A stretch of 64,000 nucleotides of DNA from Edaphobacter lichenicola (GCF_025264645.1 NZ_CP073696.1:4898001-4962000); one strand, 5' to 3'. Shown: positions 7,937 to 18,710, counted from the stretch's first letter. Numbers and translations are program-made. Notes: generated from the sequence alone by a model not told the origin.

Positions 7937-8896
7937 ATGAAGTGTGAGAGCGCAAGAGACTGCATCGTTCTATTGAAGTATGGCGAGCTGCCTGACGAAC
8001 TGGCAGGAACGCTGGAACAGCATCTGATGAACTGCGAGGGTTGCTCCGCAGAGCTGGACGCGTTCCAGGAATTTGAAGAACATCTGGCTGCATTGCCCGT
8101 GCTGGAGCCTTCTCCGAATCTGCTGGCTCAATCAAGGATGCGGCTGGATGACGCGCTGGACATGATCCCGCCGCGTGGTTTTCTGGCTCAACTGAGGACA
8201 AATGTTTATCGATGGATAGGGCACGTGCAGAGCGCGCCAGCGCTGGCGACGCTGCTGCTGGGCGTTGGCTTTCTCGCCGGAAACTTTACGTTGCGGTACC
8301 AGGTGGCACATGCGCCAAAGCCTGCGCCGGTTGTGACAGTAACTCACCCTGACAGCGTGATCGCAAATGTCACCGGGATCGTGCAGACACCGAACTCGGA
8401 GCTGGTGCAGGTGAACTACAACAGGGTCACTCCGGAGACGATGGAAGGGTCGCTCGATAGTCCGGAGATTCGCAAGCTGTTGATGGTGGGAACGAGCGCC
8501 GCTGCAACCCCCGGAGTACGAATGAACTCCGTCTCGCTGCTGACGAGCGAGTGCATGGCGGGGCATGAGTGCCAGTCATCAACGGATGGCAAAGGGATTC
8601 GTCATGCACTGATGGTGTCGCTGCGCTATGATCAGGACGCCGGAGTGAGGATGAAGGCGCTTGAGGGATTGCAGCGATACGTCGCGCAGGACACGCATGT
8701 GCGTGATGCGGTACTCGAGGCTGTAGCAAATGATGCGGACCCGCAGGTGCGGCAGACTGCGATCGGTGTGCTCGGCCCAGTACAGTCAGACTCGAGCGTA
8801 CGGCAGGTGTTGCGAACGGTCTCGACGCAGGATGCAAATCCTTATATTCGAACTGCGTCGTACCAGGCACTGCAGGGCTCTCCAAATATTCAGTAG
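7937..8896 (+). CDS. Zinc-finger anti-sigma factor with C-terminal HEAT-like repeats
   Basis: Putative membrane anti-sigma factor paired with the upstream ECF sigma gene 100 bp away. The N-terminal zf-HC2 domain contains the H-x3-C-x2-C motif HLMNCEGC and should hold the sigma factor in the cytoplasm. A membrane helix follows at about residues 97-116 (ALATLLLGVGFLAGNFTLRY). The remaining 200 residues lie beyond the membrane and end in two or three HEAT-like helical repeats (GVRMKALEGLQRYV, QVRQTAIGVLGPV, YIRTASYQALQG). HEAT repeats commonly mediate protein contacts, so this tail may be the sensing or scaffold part. The function is inferred from domains and position. Confidence 0.82.
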   Translation: MKCESARDCIVLLKYGELPDELAGTLEQHLMNCEGCSAELDAFQEFEEHLAALPVLEPSPNLLAQSRMRLDDALDMIPPRGFLAQLRTNVYRWIGHVQSAPALATLLLGVGFLAGNFTLRYQVAHAPKPAPVVTVTHPDSVIANVTGIVQTPNSELVQVNYNRVTPETMEGSLDSPEIRKLLMVGTSAAATPGVRMNSVSLLTSECMAGHECQSSTDGKGIRHALMVSLRYDQDAGVRMKALEGLQRYVAQDTHVRDAVLEAVANDADPQVRQTAIGVLGPVQSDSSVRQVLRTVSTQDANPYIRTASYQALQGSPNIQ

Positions 8897-8956
8897 GTGC
8901 GGGAACGGGGTCCGCGTGGTCGCTTCATGTGAAAGCGCCAGGATGAGGGAATAAAG

Positions 8957-9955
8957 ATGAAACACCGCAGGTCGTTCGGAGTCGTAGCACTGATCGCGGG
9001 AGTAGCTGTTCTGGATGGGGGACAGGTTCTGCACGCCGCACAGATGGCCTCGGATTTTGGACCGCAGATGGTTGCGATGATGTTGGGTGGGTCGCATGCG
9101 CATGTCGCACAGGGATATCTCGGAGTGGTGGCCCGGGACATCAGCGACGACCAGCTTGGAACGTTGAAGCTCAAAGAGACTAAGGGCGCGGAGATCATCG
9201 ACCTTGACCATGATGGCCCTGCCTGCAAGGCGGGCATGCGCGTCCACGATGTGATCCTCCAGATGAACGGCCAGGCGGTCGACGACTGGGAAGATTTGAA
9301 GCGAATGTTGCGGGACCAGCCGGTGGGACGAACGGTAAGTTTCCTGATCAGCCGCGATGGACAGACCCAGACGATGTCGATGGCGATGGCGGATCGCCAG
9401 ATGGTAGGGCTGCAAGCCTGGGAGCAGCATTACACCGTACCCGCTCCGGGTGAAGGCCTGTCCGGTTCTGTGAAGAATGGAGTGCCAGGAAATAGTTTTA
9501 TGGGATCGTCACCGTCGAGCAGCGTGACGCCTACGCCGAAGGGTCATCGAGAGGTGCTTGCGATGAGTATGATTCTCAATTCGTCCTACACCGGCGCTCA
9601 GCTCGAAGTCATGGGACCTCAACTGGCAGACTACTTCGGTTCAGAAGGTGGCGCTGGTCTGCTGGTGCGTAGCGTCGACACCAACAGCCCGGCAGAGGAA
9701 GCCGGTATGAAGGCGGGAGATGTTGTGATCCGTATAAACTCCATCGCCGTATCGAGCGGAACAGAGTGGACCAAGACGGTTCACGACAACAAGGGGAAGC
9801 CAGTGCCCGTCGTAGTGATTCGCGACAAGCATGAGCAGACCTTGACGCTGACGCCGGACGGGAAGAAGCGGTCAAGCGCAAAGCCGGCGTTCGGCCTCGA
9901 AGATTTCTTCGAAGGCACGACCGAGTACACCAGGGAGCTGCTGGCCAAGTTATAA
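8957..9955 (+). CDS. Exported protein with two PDZ domains, no protease domain
   Basis: Periplasmic or surface protein of 332 residues. An N-terminal signal-like segment (SFGVVALIAGVAVLDGGQVLHA) precedes PDZ 1 (about residues 55-140: GYLGVVARDI, DGPACKAGMRVHDVILQMNG) and PDZ 2 (about 225-300: NSPAEEAGMKAGDVVIRINS). Unlike DegP/DegS it has no trypsin-like catalytic domain between signal and PDZ. It is the third gene after sigma and anti-sigma, 60 bp downstream, and is closed by a terminator, so all three probably form one unit. By analogy with RseB/DegS loci it may bind exposed C-termini and report envelope stress to the anti-sigma factor. Confidence 0.82.
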   Translation: MKHRRSFGVVALIAGVAVLDGGQVLHAAQMASDFGPQMVAMMLGGSHAHVAQGYLGVVARDISDDQLGTLKLKETKGAEIIDLDHDGPACKAGMRVHDVILQMNGQAVDDWEDLKRMLRDQPVGRTVSFLISRDGQTQTMSMAMADRQMVGLQAWEQHYTVPAPGEGLSGSVKNGVPGNSFMGSSPSSSVTPTPKGHREVLAMSMILNSSYTGAQLEVMGPQLADYFGSEGGAGLLVRSVDTNSPAEEAGMKAGDVVIRINSIAVSSGTEWTKTVHDNKGKPVPVVVIRDKHEQTLTLTPDGKKRSSAKPAFGLEDFFEGTTEYTRELLAKL

Positions 9956-9978
9956 GGTGGCGATGTAAACCGACGAAG

Positions 9979-10000
9979 TGGCGCCTCGGGCGCCATTTTT
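9979..10000 (+). terminator. Rho-independent terminator of the sigma/anti-sigma/PDZ unit
   Basis: TGGCGCC-TCG-GGCGCCA hairpin (7-bp perfect stem, 3-nt loop) followed directly by five T. It lies 23 bp after the PDZ gene stop. An ATG at 9978 inside this hairpin opens a longer frame for the next gene, which is therefore not its real start. Confidence 0.85.
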
Positions 10001-10031
10001 ATTGGACACAGGAAGCAGGAGTGTGCGATTG

Positions 10032-10529
10032 ATGATTCGCCGTTGTGACGACCGCGATTTCGAACAGATTTGCACGATCATCAACGATGGGGCGCAGGCG
10101 TATCGAGGGATTATCCCAGAGGATCGCTGGTCGGAACCCTATATGTCGCGAGAAAAGCTGCAGCATGAGATCGACGAGGGTGTCGCCTTCTGGGGGTTCG
10201 AAGAGACCGGTTCGATCGCCGGTGTGATGGGTCTTCAACTGGTCCAGGACGTCACTCTGATTCGACACGCCTACGTTCGTACGAGCAGTCAGAAGCAGGG
10301 CATCGGGGCACAGCTACTCTTTCATCTTCGGGATCGAGCAATAGGTCCGGTATTGATTGGCACTTGGGCGGCGGCCTCGTGGGCGATTCGTTTCTACGAG
10401 CGACACGGCTTCCACATCGTTGATAACCAGGAGAAAGATCGCCTTCTAAAAAAGTACTGGAGCGTGCCTGAGCGCCAGATTGAGACGTCTGTGGTCCTGG
10501 CCGACAAGAGATGGAGAGCGATGAAATAG
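10032..10529 (+). CDS. GNAT-family N-acetyltransferase
   Basis: Acyl-CoA-dependent acetyltransferase of 165 residues. The acetyl-CoA site is SSQKQGIGAQLLFHL, the Q/R-x-x-G-x-G/A motif A, preceded by strand IRHAYV and followed by WAIRFYERHGFHIV, the usual motif B. The start at 10032 is chosen because AGGAG ends 10 bases upstream and the longer frame would begin inside the terminator hairpin. It overlaps the extended frame of the next gene by 19 bp but not that gene's chosen start. The substrate is unknown. Confidence 0.88.
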   Translation: MIRRCDDRDFEQICTIINDGAQAYRGIIPEDRWSEPYMSREKLQHEIDEGVAFWGFEETGSIAGVMGLQLVQDVTLIRHAYVRTSSQKQGIGAQLLFHLRDRAIGPVLIGTWAAASWAIRFYERHGFHIVDNQEKDRLLKKYWSVPERQIETSVVLADKRWRAMK

Positions 10530-10624
10530 AAAGTGTGTCCGAAGCGCCTTTGGCAAGCCTAAAGGCAGCCTTTTCAGACAAAACGAGCCCCCGGGCGCAA
10601 CGATTCGATATACTTGAAAGTGAT

Positions 10625-11689
<1,065 letters not shown>

Positions 11690-11698
11690 AGGTGGGCC

Positions 11699-12010
11699 AT
11701 GAGTACATCGAAGCGGACGGGAGCTGAGCAACGGGTCAAACTGACCGACGAGCAGATTCACCTGATCGCCAAAGCTCTGTCTGACTCGCGACGATACGAC
11801 CTGCTACGGCAGATTGGAAGCAGTGCGAGCTCAATGCCGTGCACTGCGATTCAGGAGCTGCATCCCGTAAGCGCACCCACGTTGTCTCACCACATGAAGG
11901 AGCTCGAGACAGCTGGGCTGGTGCGTGCGGTGCGTGAAGGAAAGTTCGTCAGCTACACGCTGCGACGGGACATCCTGCAGGCATACACCGACGCTCTCGC
12001 CGAGATCTAG
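11699..12010 (+). CDS. ArsR-family winged-helix regulator
   Basis: Dimeric repressor of 103 residues. The helix-turn-helix is APTLSHHMKELETAGLVRAV, with wing EGKFVSYTLRR. It lacks the metal-binding ELCVCDL signature of the arsenite-sensing members, and only one Cys (PCTAIQEL) precedes the recognition helix. It lies 9 bp behind the radical SAM gene, so the two are almost certainly co-transcribed and may be co-regulated. Its stop codon is shared, through the palindrome CTAG, with the stop of convergent purF. Confidence 0.88.
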   Translation: MSTSKRTGAEQRVKLTDEQIHLIAKALSDSRRYDLLRQIGSSASSMPCTAIQELHPVSAPTLSHHMKELETAGLVRAVREGKFVSYTLRRDILQAYTDALAEI

Positions 12011-13509
12011 GCTGTCGTCACCGCCGGCAGAATCTCCGATACATCCACCCATTGCGTCGGATAGTCCCCGGTATAACAGGCCGTACAGAAGCTCCCCGGC
12101 GACAACCCATCCGGCGGCTCCCCCTTTGTGCAGGAGTGCGTCAGCCCCACCAGCGACAGGTATGCCAGCGAATCCGCCTCAACAAACTCGCAGATCTCCG
12201 CGATGGATTTATTCGCAGCAATCAGGTCCTTCTTCGAAGGCGTATCGACCCCATAGAAACAAGGCGAAATCGTCGGTGGACACGAGATACGCAGATGCAC
12301 CTCTGTCGCTCCCGCGGCTCGCACCATCCGCACAATCTTCCGTGAGGTTGTCCCGCGAATGATCGAGTCATCGATCAGGATCACGCGCTTACCTTCCAGC
12401 AGACTTCGCATCGGATTCAGCTTCATCCTCACGCCGAAGTCGCGCACCCTCTGCTCCGGCTGAATAAACGTGCGGCCAACATAGTGATTTCGAATCAGCC
12501 CGAAGTTGAATGGTATCCCCGACTCAGCCGCATATCCAATCGCCGCCGTCACACCCGAGTCCGGCACCGGCACAATCAAATCCGCAGGCACACCCGATTC
12601 CCGCGCCAACTGCCGCCCCATCTCCTCGCGCGACTGCTGCACCCACCGCCCGTAGATCTTCGAGTCGGGCCGCGCAAAGTAAACATGCTCAAACACGCAG
12701 CTCGCCTGCTCCGTCGTGGTGTTGAAGTAGCGGCTCGTCACACCATCTTCCGACACCATCACCAGCTCGCCCGGCTTCACATCGCGCTCATACTTCGCAT
12801 GCAGCAGGTCGAACGCGCACGTCTCGCTCGCAAACACGAACGTATCCGGCGCGCCGTCCTTGCCTTCAATCCTGCCCATCGCGAGTGGCCGAAAGCCATG
12901 CGGATCGCGCGCCGCAAAGATGCGGTTCCGCGTCATCATGACAATCGAAAACGCTCCCTGCACCTGCGTCAGGGCCTCCGCCATGCAATCAATCAGCGTG
13001 TTCTTCGTCGAGTGCGCGATTAACTGAATGATGATCTCGGAGTCCGACGTCGTCTGAAAGATCGCTCCATCGCGTTCGAGCCGCTCCTTCGCCGTCCCCA
13101 GGTTGATTAGGTTGCCATTATGCGCAATCGCAATCAGACCCTTCGTACTTTCGACCGAGATCGGCTGCGCGTTCAGCAGCGCCGAATCTCCCGTCGTCGA
13201 GTAACGTGTATGCCCAATCGCAATATGCCCCGGCAGCTTCCCCAGCACGTCATCGGTGAAGATCTCCGACACGAGACCCATGCCTTTGATGTCGTTCACC
13301 TGCTGCCCATCCGCGCTCGCAATCCCCGCCGACTCCTGCCCGCGATGCTGCAGCGCATACAGACCCCAGTACGTCATGCGCGCGGCATCCGGATGGCCGT
13401 ACACCGCCATCACACCGCACTCTTCGCGCAGTTTATCGAACGGCGTACCGTCTTCCTCGTCTTCCAAATCTTCCACCGGATGATTCTGCAGCTCGAGAAG
13501 TTTATCCAT
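12007..13509 (-). CDS. purF: Amidophosphoribosyltransferase
   Basis: First committed enzyme of purine synthesis; it transfers ammonia from glutamine to PRPP to give phosphoribosylamine. A propeptide of about 30 residues (FDKLREE) precedes the catalytic Cys in ECGVMAVYGH, so maturation by cleavage is expected. The NTN glutaminase domain (QHRGQESAG, HNGNL) spans about residues 31-260. The phosphoribosyltransferase domain has the PRPP loop VILIDDSIIRGTT. C-terminal Cys residues in HSCTKG and SFCTACYTGDYP are those that bind a 4Fe-4S cluster in the Bacillus-type enzyme. Its ATG shares one base with the purL stop, showing translational coupling. Confidence 0.96.
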   Translation of the reverse strand: MDKLLELQNHPVEDLEDEEDGTPFDKLREECGVMAVYGHPDAARMTYWGLYALQHRGQESAGIASADGQQVNDIKGMGLVSEIFTDDVLGKLPGHIAIGHTRYSTTGDSALLNAQPISVESTKGLIAIAHNGNLINLGTAKERLERDGAIFQTTSDSEIIIQLIAHSTKNTLIDCMAEALTQVQGAFSIVMMTRNRIFAARDPHGFRPLAMGRIEGKDGAPDTFVFASETCAFDLLHAKYERDVKPGELVMVSEDGVTSRYFNTTTEQASCVFEHVYFARPDSKIYGRWVQQSREEMGRQLARESGVPADLIVPVPDSGVTAAIGYAAESGIPFNFGLIRNHYVGRTFIQPEQRVRDFGVRMKLNPMRSLLEGKRVILIDDSIIRGTTSRKIVRMVRAAGATEVHLRISCPPTISPCFYGVDTPSKKDLIAANKSIAEICEFVEADSLAYLSLVGLTHSCTKGEPPDGLSPGSFCTACYTGDYPTQWVDVSEILPAVTTA

Positions 13510-16028
13510 TACGCCGTCACCACCTCATCGGCCAACTGCTCTTCCAACGCCCCCGCCCACGATCCCTTCAGTGCAGCAACCGGCTCATCGATCACCGTTG
13601 CTCCATTGATCGAAATCTCAAAGTTGGCCGTGGTCACTTCGCCCAACGGAGCCATCCACACCTTAGGATGATCGGCGAGCACAGTTCGGATCGCTTCAAG
13701 ATGATCTTCGTCCGTCGAAATAATCACCGACGATCCGATCTCGCTAAAGAATCGTTCCTTCAATGCGAACGGTTCCGCCTCGGACACAGTCATCGAAACA
13801 CGCAATCCCAACTCCCGCGGAAAGCAAGCCTTGGCCATCGAAACGACCGATCCGCCATCCGAAATATCGGTAGCCGAGGCCAGCAGACCATGTTCTGAAA
13901 GCGCAACGAGGGCCTTGTGCAGCGCTGCTTCCTCCGTCAGATCCAGCACAGGGGGCGTGCCCCACAACTCATGGAGAATCGTCTTCGCATACTCGGTCGA
14001 ACCAAACTCGCGCCGAATATTCCGTCCTGCGCCCTGAAACGCCGAAAGGAAGAGAACCTTGTCCCCAGCCTTCCGGAACGCAGACGGTACAGCCTTCGTC
14101 ACGTCTTCGATAATTCCGACGATGCCAATCACCGGAGTCGGATAGATCCCCTCACCCTTGGTCTCGTTGTAGAGCGAGACATTCCCACCCGTCACCGGCG
14201 TTCCCAGCGCAATGCAAGCCTCTGCGATCCCGTCGATCGCCTGCGAAAGCTGTGCCATGATCTCTGGTTTCTCCGGATTCCCGAAGTTCAAACAGTTCGT
14301 AGCCGACACCGGCAACGCGCCGGTGCAAGCGACCTTCCTCGCCGCCTCAGCGACTGCATGCATCGCACCCAGCTTCGGGTCGAGATAGGTCCATCGCCCA
14401 TTTCCTGCGAGCGCCATCGCAAGGCCGCGATCACCCTTCACCATGCTCGTAAACTCGTGTGAGTCATCCGGTGCAACCACAGGGTTCGCCGCATCTTGAT
14501 TGTTGGTCGAGAGCGTCGCCTCGCCCTGCGGAGTCGAAGAAGCTACCAGATCGGCAAGCTTACCCAGAAGTCCATGATGACGTGGCGCGCCGGAAAACTT
14601 CGCCGTGCCCTTGATCCGCATCACGCCGGCCTCACCACCCGGCCCTTGCACGGTGTTGGTCTGCACCATCGAGTCATACTGCTCGAAGACCCAACGCTTA
14701 TCGCAGATGTTCGCGGCTGCCAGAAGCTTCTTCAGATCAGCCGTATAGTCTCGCGAGCTGTTCAGCACTTCGATCAAATGTGCCGGAGCATCGAGCGGCA
14801 CCGGAGCCTTCCACACGCCCACCGGCCGGTGATACAGCGGAGCATCATCGGTCAGGCTGCGATTCGGAATATCCGCGACCAACTCTCCGTGATGCGTGAT
14901 CACCATATTCGGCTTCTCCGTCACTACGCCAACGATCGAAGCATCCAGCCCCCACTTCGCGAACACATCCAGAACCTCTTGCGCACGCGGCTTGTCAGCC
15001 ACCAGCAGCATGCGCTCCTGCGACTCCGACAGCATGAGATCGTAGCTCGACATGCTGGTCTCGCGCTGCGGCACAAGATCCAACTCCACCGTCAGGCCAA
15101 GATCCCCGCGAGCACCCATCTCGCACGTCGAGCAGGTCAGCCCTGCCGCACCCATATCCTGAATCCCCAGCACCGCGCCGGTCGCCATCGCCTCAAGGCA
15201 AGCCTCCAGCAGCAGCTTCTCCAGAAACGGATCGCCCATCTGCACATTCGGTCGCTTCTGTTCCGAGCCCTCGGTGAACTCTTCCGAGGCCATCGTGGCT
15301 CCGTGAATTCCATCGCGGCCCGTCTTGGCTCCGACATAGATCACAGGATTGCCCACGCCCGTAGCCTTCGCATAAAAAATCTCGTCACGACGGACGAGAC
15401 CAAGCGCAAACGCATTCAGCAATGGGTTGCCCGAGTAACAGTTCTCGAACCGCGTCTCGCCACCAAGATTCGGCACACCAAAACAGTTTCCGTATCCAGC
15501 GACACCATGCACCACGCCAGTCGTGATCTGGTGGTTTCTGCGCCGCAGCGCCTCATCAGGTTCAGCTTCATCCAGCGGCCCGAATCGCAGCGAATCCATT
15601 ACCGCCAGTGGCCGAGCATTCATCGTGAAGATGTCCCGCAGAATTCCACCCACACCTGTGGCTGCGCCCTGGTACGGCTCGATGTACGAAGGATGATTGT
15701 GTGACTCAATCTTGAACGCACAAGCCCATCCATCACCTACGTCGATGATGCCTGCATTCTCTCCCGGCCCCTGCACTACGCTTCCCGGACCACTCGTTCT
15801 CTCACCGCGAGTCGGCAGCCGCTTCAGGTGCACACGCGATGATTTGTACGAGCAGTGCTCCGACCACATCACAGAAAAAATCCCTAACTCAGTCAGGGAT
15901 GGGGTGCGTCCAAGCGCTGCTTCAATGCGCGTGTACTCGTCCGGAGTGATGCTGTGCTGCTTGAGCAGCGCCGGAGTAATGGTAGCTGGCGTGGGGACTT
16001 GGGCTTGCTGGGCTTGCAGATTTGGCAT
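13509..16028 (-). CDS. purL: Phosphoribosylformylglycinamidine synthase subunit PurL (long form)
   Basis: ATP-dependent synthase that turns FGAR into FGAM with ammonia from PurQ. The catalytic-site motif [20 protein letters not shown], the ATP/Mg loop [12 protein letters not shown] and the C-terminal [12 protein letters not shown] are all present. At 839 residues it is longer than the usual small PurL of about 740. Part of the excess is an insert at about residues 477-530, between MRIKGT and [13 protein letters not shown], rich in Ser, Thr, Gln and Asn. It is the gene directly before purF, overlapping it by one base. purS and purQ are not in the window. Confidence 0.95.
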   Translation of the reverse strand: MPNLQAQQAQVPTPATITPALLKQHSITPDEYTRIEAALGRTPSLTELGIFSVMWSEHCSYKSSRVHLKRLPTRGERTSGPGSVVQGPGENAGIIDVGDGWACAFKIESHNHPSYIEPYQGAATGVGGILRDIFTMNARPLAVMDSLRFGPLDEAEPDEALRRRNHQITTGVVHGVAGYGNCFGVPNLGGETRFENCYSGNPLLNAFALGLVRRDEIFYAKATGVGNPVIYVGAKTGRDGIHGATMASEEFTEGSEQKRPNVQMGDPFLEKLLLEACLEAMATGAVLGIQDMGAAGLTCSTCEMGARGDLGLTVELDLVPQRETSMSSYDLMLSESQERMLLVADKPRAQEVLDVFAKWGLDASIVGVVTEKPNMVITHHGELVADIPNRSLTDDAPLYHRPVGVWKAPVPLDAPAHLIEVLNSSRDYTADLKKLLAAANICDKRWVFEQYDSMVQTNTVQGPGGEAGVMRIKGTAKFSGAPRHHGLLGKLADLVASSTPQGEATLSTNNQDAANPVVAPDDSHEFTSMVKGDRGLAMALAGNGRWTYLDPKLGAMHAVAEAARKVACTGALPVSATNCLNFGNPEKPEIMAQLSQAIDGIAEACIALGTPVTGGNVSLYNETKGEGIYPTPVIGIVGIIEDVTKAVPSAFRKAGDKVLFLSAFQGAGRNIRREFGSTEYAKTILHELWGTPPVLDLTEEAALHKALVALSEHGLLASATDISDGGSVVSMAKACFPRELGLRVSMTVSEAEPFALKERFFSEIGSSVIISTDEDHLEAIRTVLADHPKVWMAPLGEVTTANFEISINGATVIDEPVAALKGSWAGALEEQLADEVVTA

Positions 16029-16081
16029 GGCTCGCTATTAAGATTGTCGCACGCTCAGAGCCTCACCGCGACCATTGCACC

Positions 16082-16996
16082 TCACCGCCGCTCCAGTGCC
16101 GCCCTGTCCCACTTGGCCGCATCGGCAGCGGCAGCGTACGAGCTATCCAGAAACTCCATGATCGCCTGCTCAGGCGAAGCCAGCGCCCGCACCGCGTCAT
16201 ACTTGAAGATGAACTCTCCCAAGGCTTTATCCCACCCCGCAGCCTCTGGACGAATCTTCGCCTCGGACAGCCCATCCGGCACAGGAGCCGCGTAGCAATA
16301 GAACGCCGCCGCCCCATACCCACCGTTCCCCGGCCAGAAACCAGCGCTGATCACCTCATGCGAATAGGCCTCCCGCTGAATCAAATCGGCTCCCGGCCTC
16401 GGCGGAGCCACACGCCCCGAAAACCGGGTCACCGCGAGATCAAAGCTGCCCCAGAAAAAATGAACCGGGCTAACCTTCCCCAGAAATCCCGTCCCCCAGC
16501 CGCGAAACACCTTCTCCGCGCGCACCAGCACCTGCCAGAACCGGTGCGCATACTCTGGGTCATACGACTTATGCTCCGTATCGATATCAAAGCGGATCGG
16601 ATCAGCTACCTCCACCGGCATCGGCATAATCTTCACCCCCACACCAAGCTCCTGCAGGCACTTCTGATACTCCTTAAAAAAATCCGCCACCGTCCGCGCC
16701 TTCAACTTCACCCTCTGAATCGCACCCGATCCCATCCTCAAGTGCAGTTCATGCGCCACAAAATCGAACTCGATATCCAGCACATCGTTCCCATACGCCA
16801 TCGCCGAGGTCCCCAGCCCCCGCGCCGTCACATACAGCGGCACATTCCACCAGTGGTTCTGCAGCGGAGTCAGCGCCAGCCGCGTCTTCCCCACGATCTG
16901 CGTCCACATGTGCAGCGTATTCGCCGTGTCCGCCCACGCCTCCCACGGCAACTCAGGCCATGCCGTAACCTTCATTCCAGTCTCGATTCCAGCCAT
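16082..16996 (-). CDS. DUF5996 family protein
   Basis: Conserved protein of 304 residues without established function. The N-terminal block WPELPWEAWADTANTLH-WTQIVGKTRL and the later NHWWNVPLYVTARGL, HLRMGSGAIQRVKLK, VHFFWGSFDLAVTRFSGR and PGNGGYGAAAFYCYAAP are characteristic of this domain family. It has no signal peptide or membrane helix, so it is likely cytoplasmic. AGGAGG lies 6 bases before the ATG. It is 53 bp upstream of purL and 53 bp downstream of the preceding gene in a leftward run, so it may be co-transcribed with the purine genes without being functionally linked. Confidence 0.85.
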   Translation of the reverse strand: MAGIETGMKVTAWPELPWEAWADTANTLHMWTQIVGKTRLALTPLQNHWWNVPLYVTARGLGTSAMAYGNDVLDIEFDFVAHELHLRMGSGAIQRVKLKARTVADFFKEYQKCLQELGVGVKIMPMPVEVADPIRFDIDTEHKSYDPEYAHRFWQVLVRAEKVFRGWGTGFLGKVSPVHFFWGSFDLAVTRFSGRVAPPRPGADLIQREAYSHEVISAGFWPGNGGYGAAAFYCYAAPVPDGLSEAKIRPEAAGWDKALGEFIFKYDAVRALASPEQAIMEFLDSSYAAAADAAKWDRAALERR

Positions 16997-17049
16997 TGCA
17001 GCACCTCCTGAACGCGTCTAGGAACAATACTGCGCAATCGGTACTTTCA

Positions 17050-18201
17050 TCAATTTTGCTGTCGAACCGCCCGAAGATTCTCTTCGGTTGCTGGAACCGT
17101 CGTGCAGGCGCCGTCCGTAAAGAAATACGAGCCACCTTCAAGCAGGATCACCTTATTTCCAGGCTTTGCTAGCGAGGCCACTCGATTTGGTGCCATATGC
17201 TCGCTCACTTCGCTGTAACTCAACATAGGAAGTTCACGACCGACATCCTGAGGAACTCCCTTGATTGGAACAACAGAACGCAGTTGAATGAGTCGTCCAA
17301 GAGGCTCCGTCGGATCAACGCGTGCCGAGGCAACCTCGGCTGTCGCAATCCAGGAGGCATGCTCTGCGTAGGATCGGACGATGCGTTCTGGACAAGGAAC
17401 AGGTCCTCGAAGTCTTGCCATACTTGTCTCTCGAATCTGACGATCAGCGGTCAGAGCGTCGGGTATAAGTTGTTTAGCCGTTTCGCAGCCCCGATAGCTC
17501 TGCAGGCAAGTCAGATTCGGATGCAGTGCAACGCGTTTTAGCTCTCCTGAAGCAGCCGGGGCAAAAACCACTCTTTGAGCCAAATCCCCCCAGTTGTCGA
17601 AGATACGTTCGACCCAAAAATCGAAATTCTCATCATGAGGCCGACCTTCCATAAATATCTTCGCCTTAGGAGGTGCGGCGATTACTCTCAGCATGATCGA
17701 ATCCCTCCCGGCATGACTCGTCGCGGCGATTTCGTAATTCCAATATTCCACTAGCCCATCACAGAAGGTGAGACTTAGACTCGTCTCGCGTTCTTCGAAT
17801 CCAATCATCCTAAAAATAGATACGACTACCCACCCGCTGTGCGTCTTTTGTATGATCCAGTTCAATTTGTTCGATTGCAGAATCCAGAGCAGCCATCTTG
17901 GTGAACCCGTCGTCCCACCCATCACGCAATCAGGATTCTTGTTACACAGATAAAAATAACCAGAAGTAGCGGGAACGGGTTTCAACTCAGGAATCGAAGC
18001 GAGAACCTCAGCACGCGAAGTCCGTCCCACCTCGATCTTGGCAAGCTGATCAAGCCGCACTTGCACCCCTTGGGCAAAATGCTTGCGCTGCTGGTGCGCT
18101 GCTACCACCATCGCGCCGTAAAGCAGGCACCCTAGAGCCAAACACCAAGCTACGACTCGGAAAAAGCCTCGCATTTCAAATCGCTGCCTCTTACTCAACA
18201 T
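17050..18201 (-). CDS. Hypothetical membrane-anchored protein, 383 aa
   Basis: Not recognised. One N-terminal membrane helix (FFRVVAWCLALGCLLYGAMVVAA, about residues 13-35) follows a basic start, leaving a large extracytoplasmic domain. There are scattered cysteines (CNKNPDC, CLQSYRGCE, PCPERI) that could pair as disulfides outside the membrane. ATG 18201 is the only reasonable start. It lies between dut and the DUF5996 gene at spacings of about 50 bp on both sides. No motif suggests an enzyme. Confidence 0.6.
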   Translation of the reverse strand: MLSKRQRFEMRGFFRVVAWCLALGCLLYGAMVVAAHQQRKHFAQGVQVRLDQLAKIEVGRTSRAEVLASIPELKPVPATSGYFYLCNKNPDCVMGGTTGSPRWLLWILQSNKLNWIIQKTHSGWVVVSIFRMIGFEERETSLSLTFCDGLVEYWNYEIAATSHAGRDSIMLRVIAAPPKAKIFMEGRPHDENFDFWVERIFDNWGDLAQRVVFAPAASGELKRVALHPNLTCLQSYRGCETAKQLIPDALTADRQIRETSMARLRGPVPCPERIVRSYAEHASWIATAEVASARVDPTEPLGRLIQLRSVVPIKGVPQDVGRELPMLSYSEVSEHMAPNRVASLAKPGNKVILLEGGSYFFTDGACTTVPATEENLRAVRQQN

Positions 18202-18251
18202 GGCATATCCTCGCAGAGGCGATTCTCACACAAATTCGCTACTTTAGATTC

Positions 18252-18710
18252 CTACTTCCCCGTACTCCCGAACCCCTTCGCGCCCCGCGGAGCCTCCACC
18301 AACTCACTCACCTCGTCAAACTCCGCCTCGATCCTCCGCACGATCCTCAGCTGTGCAATGCGATCTCCAGCCTTGACCTCCACCGCCGCGCCGCTCAGAT
18401 TCGTCACCACCACCTTGATCTCCCCGCGATATCCCGGATCGATCACCCCTGCCAGCGTCGTCACCCCACGCATCGCCAGCCCCGAACGATCCTCCACCAG
18501 CGCCCCGTGCGTCGACGGGAACTCCAACGCAATCCCGGTCGCAACGGCCATCGTCGCCCCCGCCTCCAGCAACGCCGCATCCACGGCATAAAGATCCGCC
18601 GCCAAATCACCAAACGCCCCCACATGCGCATACCGCGGCAACTCCGCGTCCGGCCGCAGTTTCAGCACCTTTATCCTCACCGGACCCTGCCCGCCTACAA
18701 CTTCTGTCAT
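18252..18710 (-). CDS. dut: Deoxyuridine 5'-triphosphate nucleotidohydrolase
   Basis: Trimeric dUTPase that hydrolyses dUTP to dUMP and pyrophosphate, keeping uracil out of DNA and feeding dTMP synthesis. All five motifs are visible: AADLYAVD (1), EDRSGLAMRG (2), GVIDPGYRGEIKV (3, with the catalytic Asp and base-binding Tyr), GDRIAQLRI (4) and RGAKGFGSTGK (5). The start at 18710 gives 152 residues, the normal length; an upstream in-frame extension to 18815 would add unmatched sequence. It is first in a leftward run leading through two less known genes to purL-purF. Confidence 0.95.
   Translation of the reverse strand: MTEVVGGQGPVRIKVLKLRPDAELPRYAHVGAFGDLAADLYAVDAALLEAGATMAVATGIALEFPSTHGALVEDRSGLAMRGVTTLAGVIDPGYRGEIKVVVTNLSGAAVEVKAGDRIAQLRIVRRIEAEFDEVSELVEAPRGAKGFGSTGK

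Noticed and set aside
14496-15704. 402-codon open frame antisense to purL
   Set aside because: Composition of a frame shadow (Arg/His/Gln), no ribosome-binding site, no motif; purL is certain.
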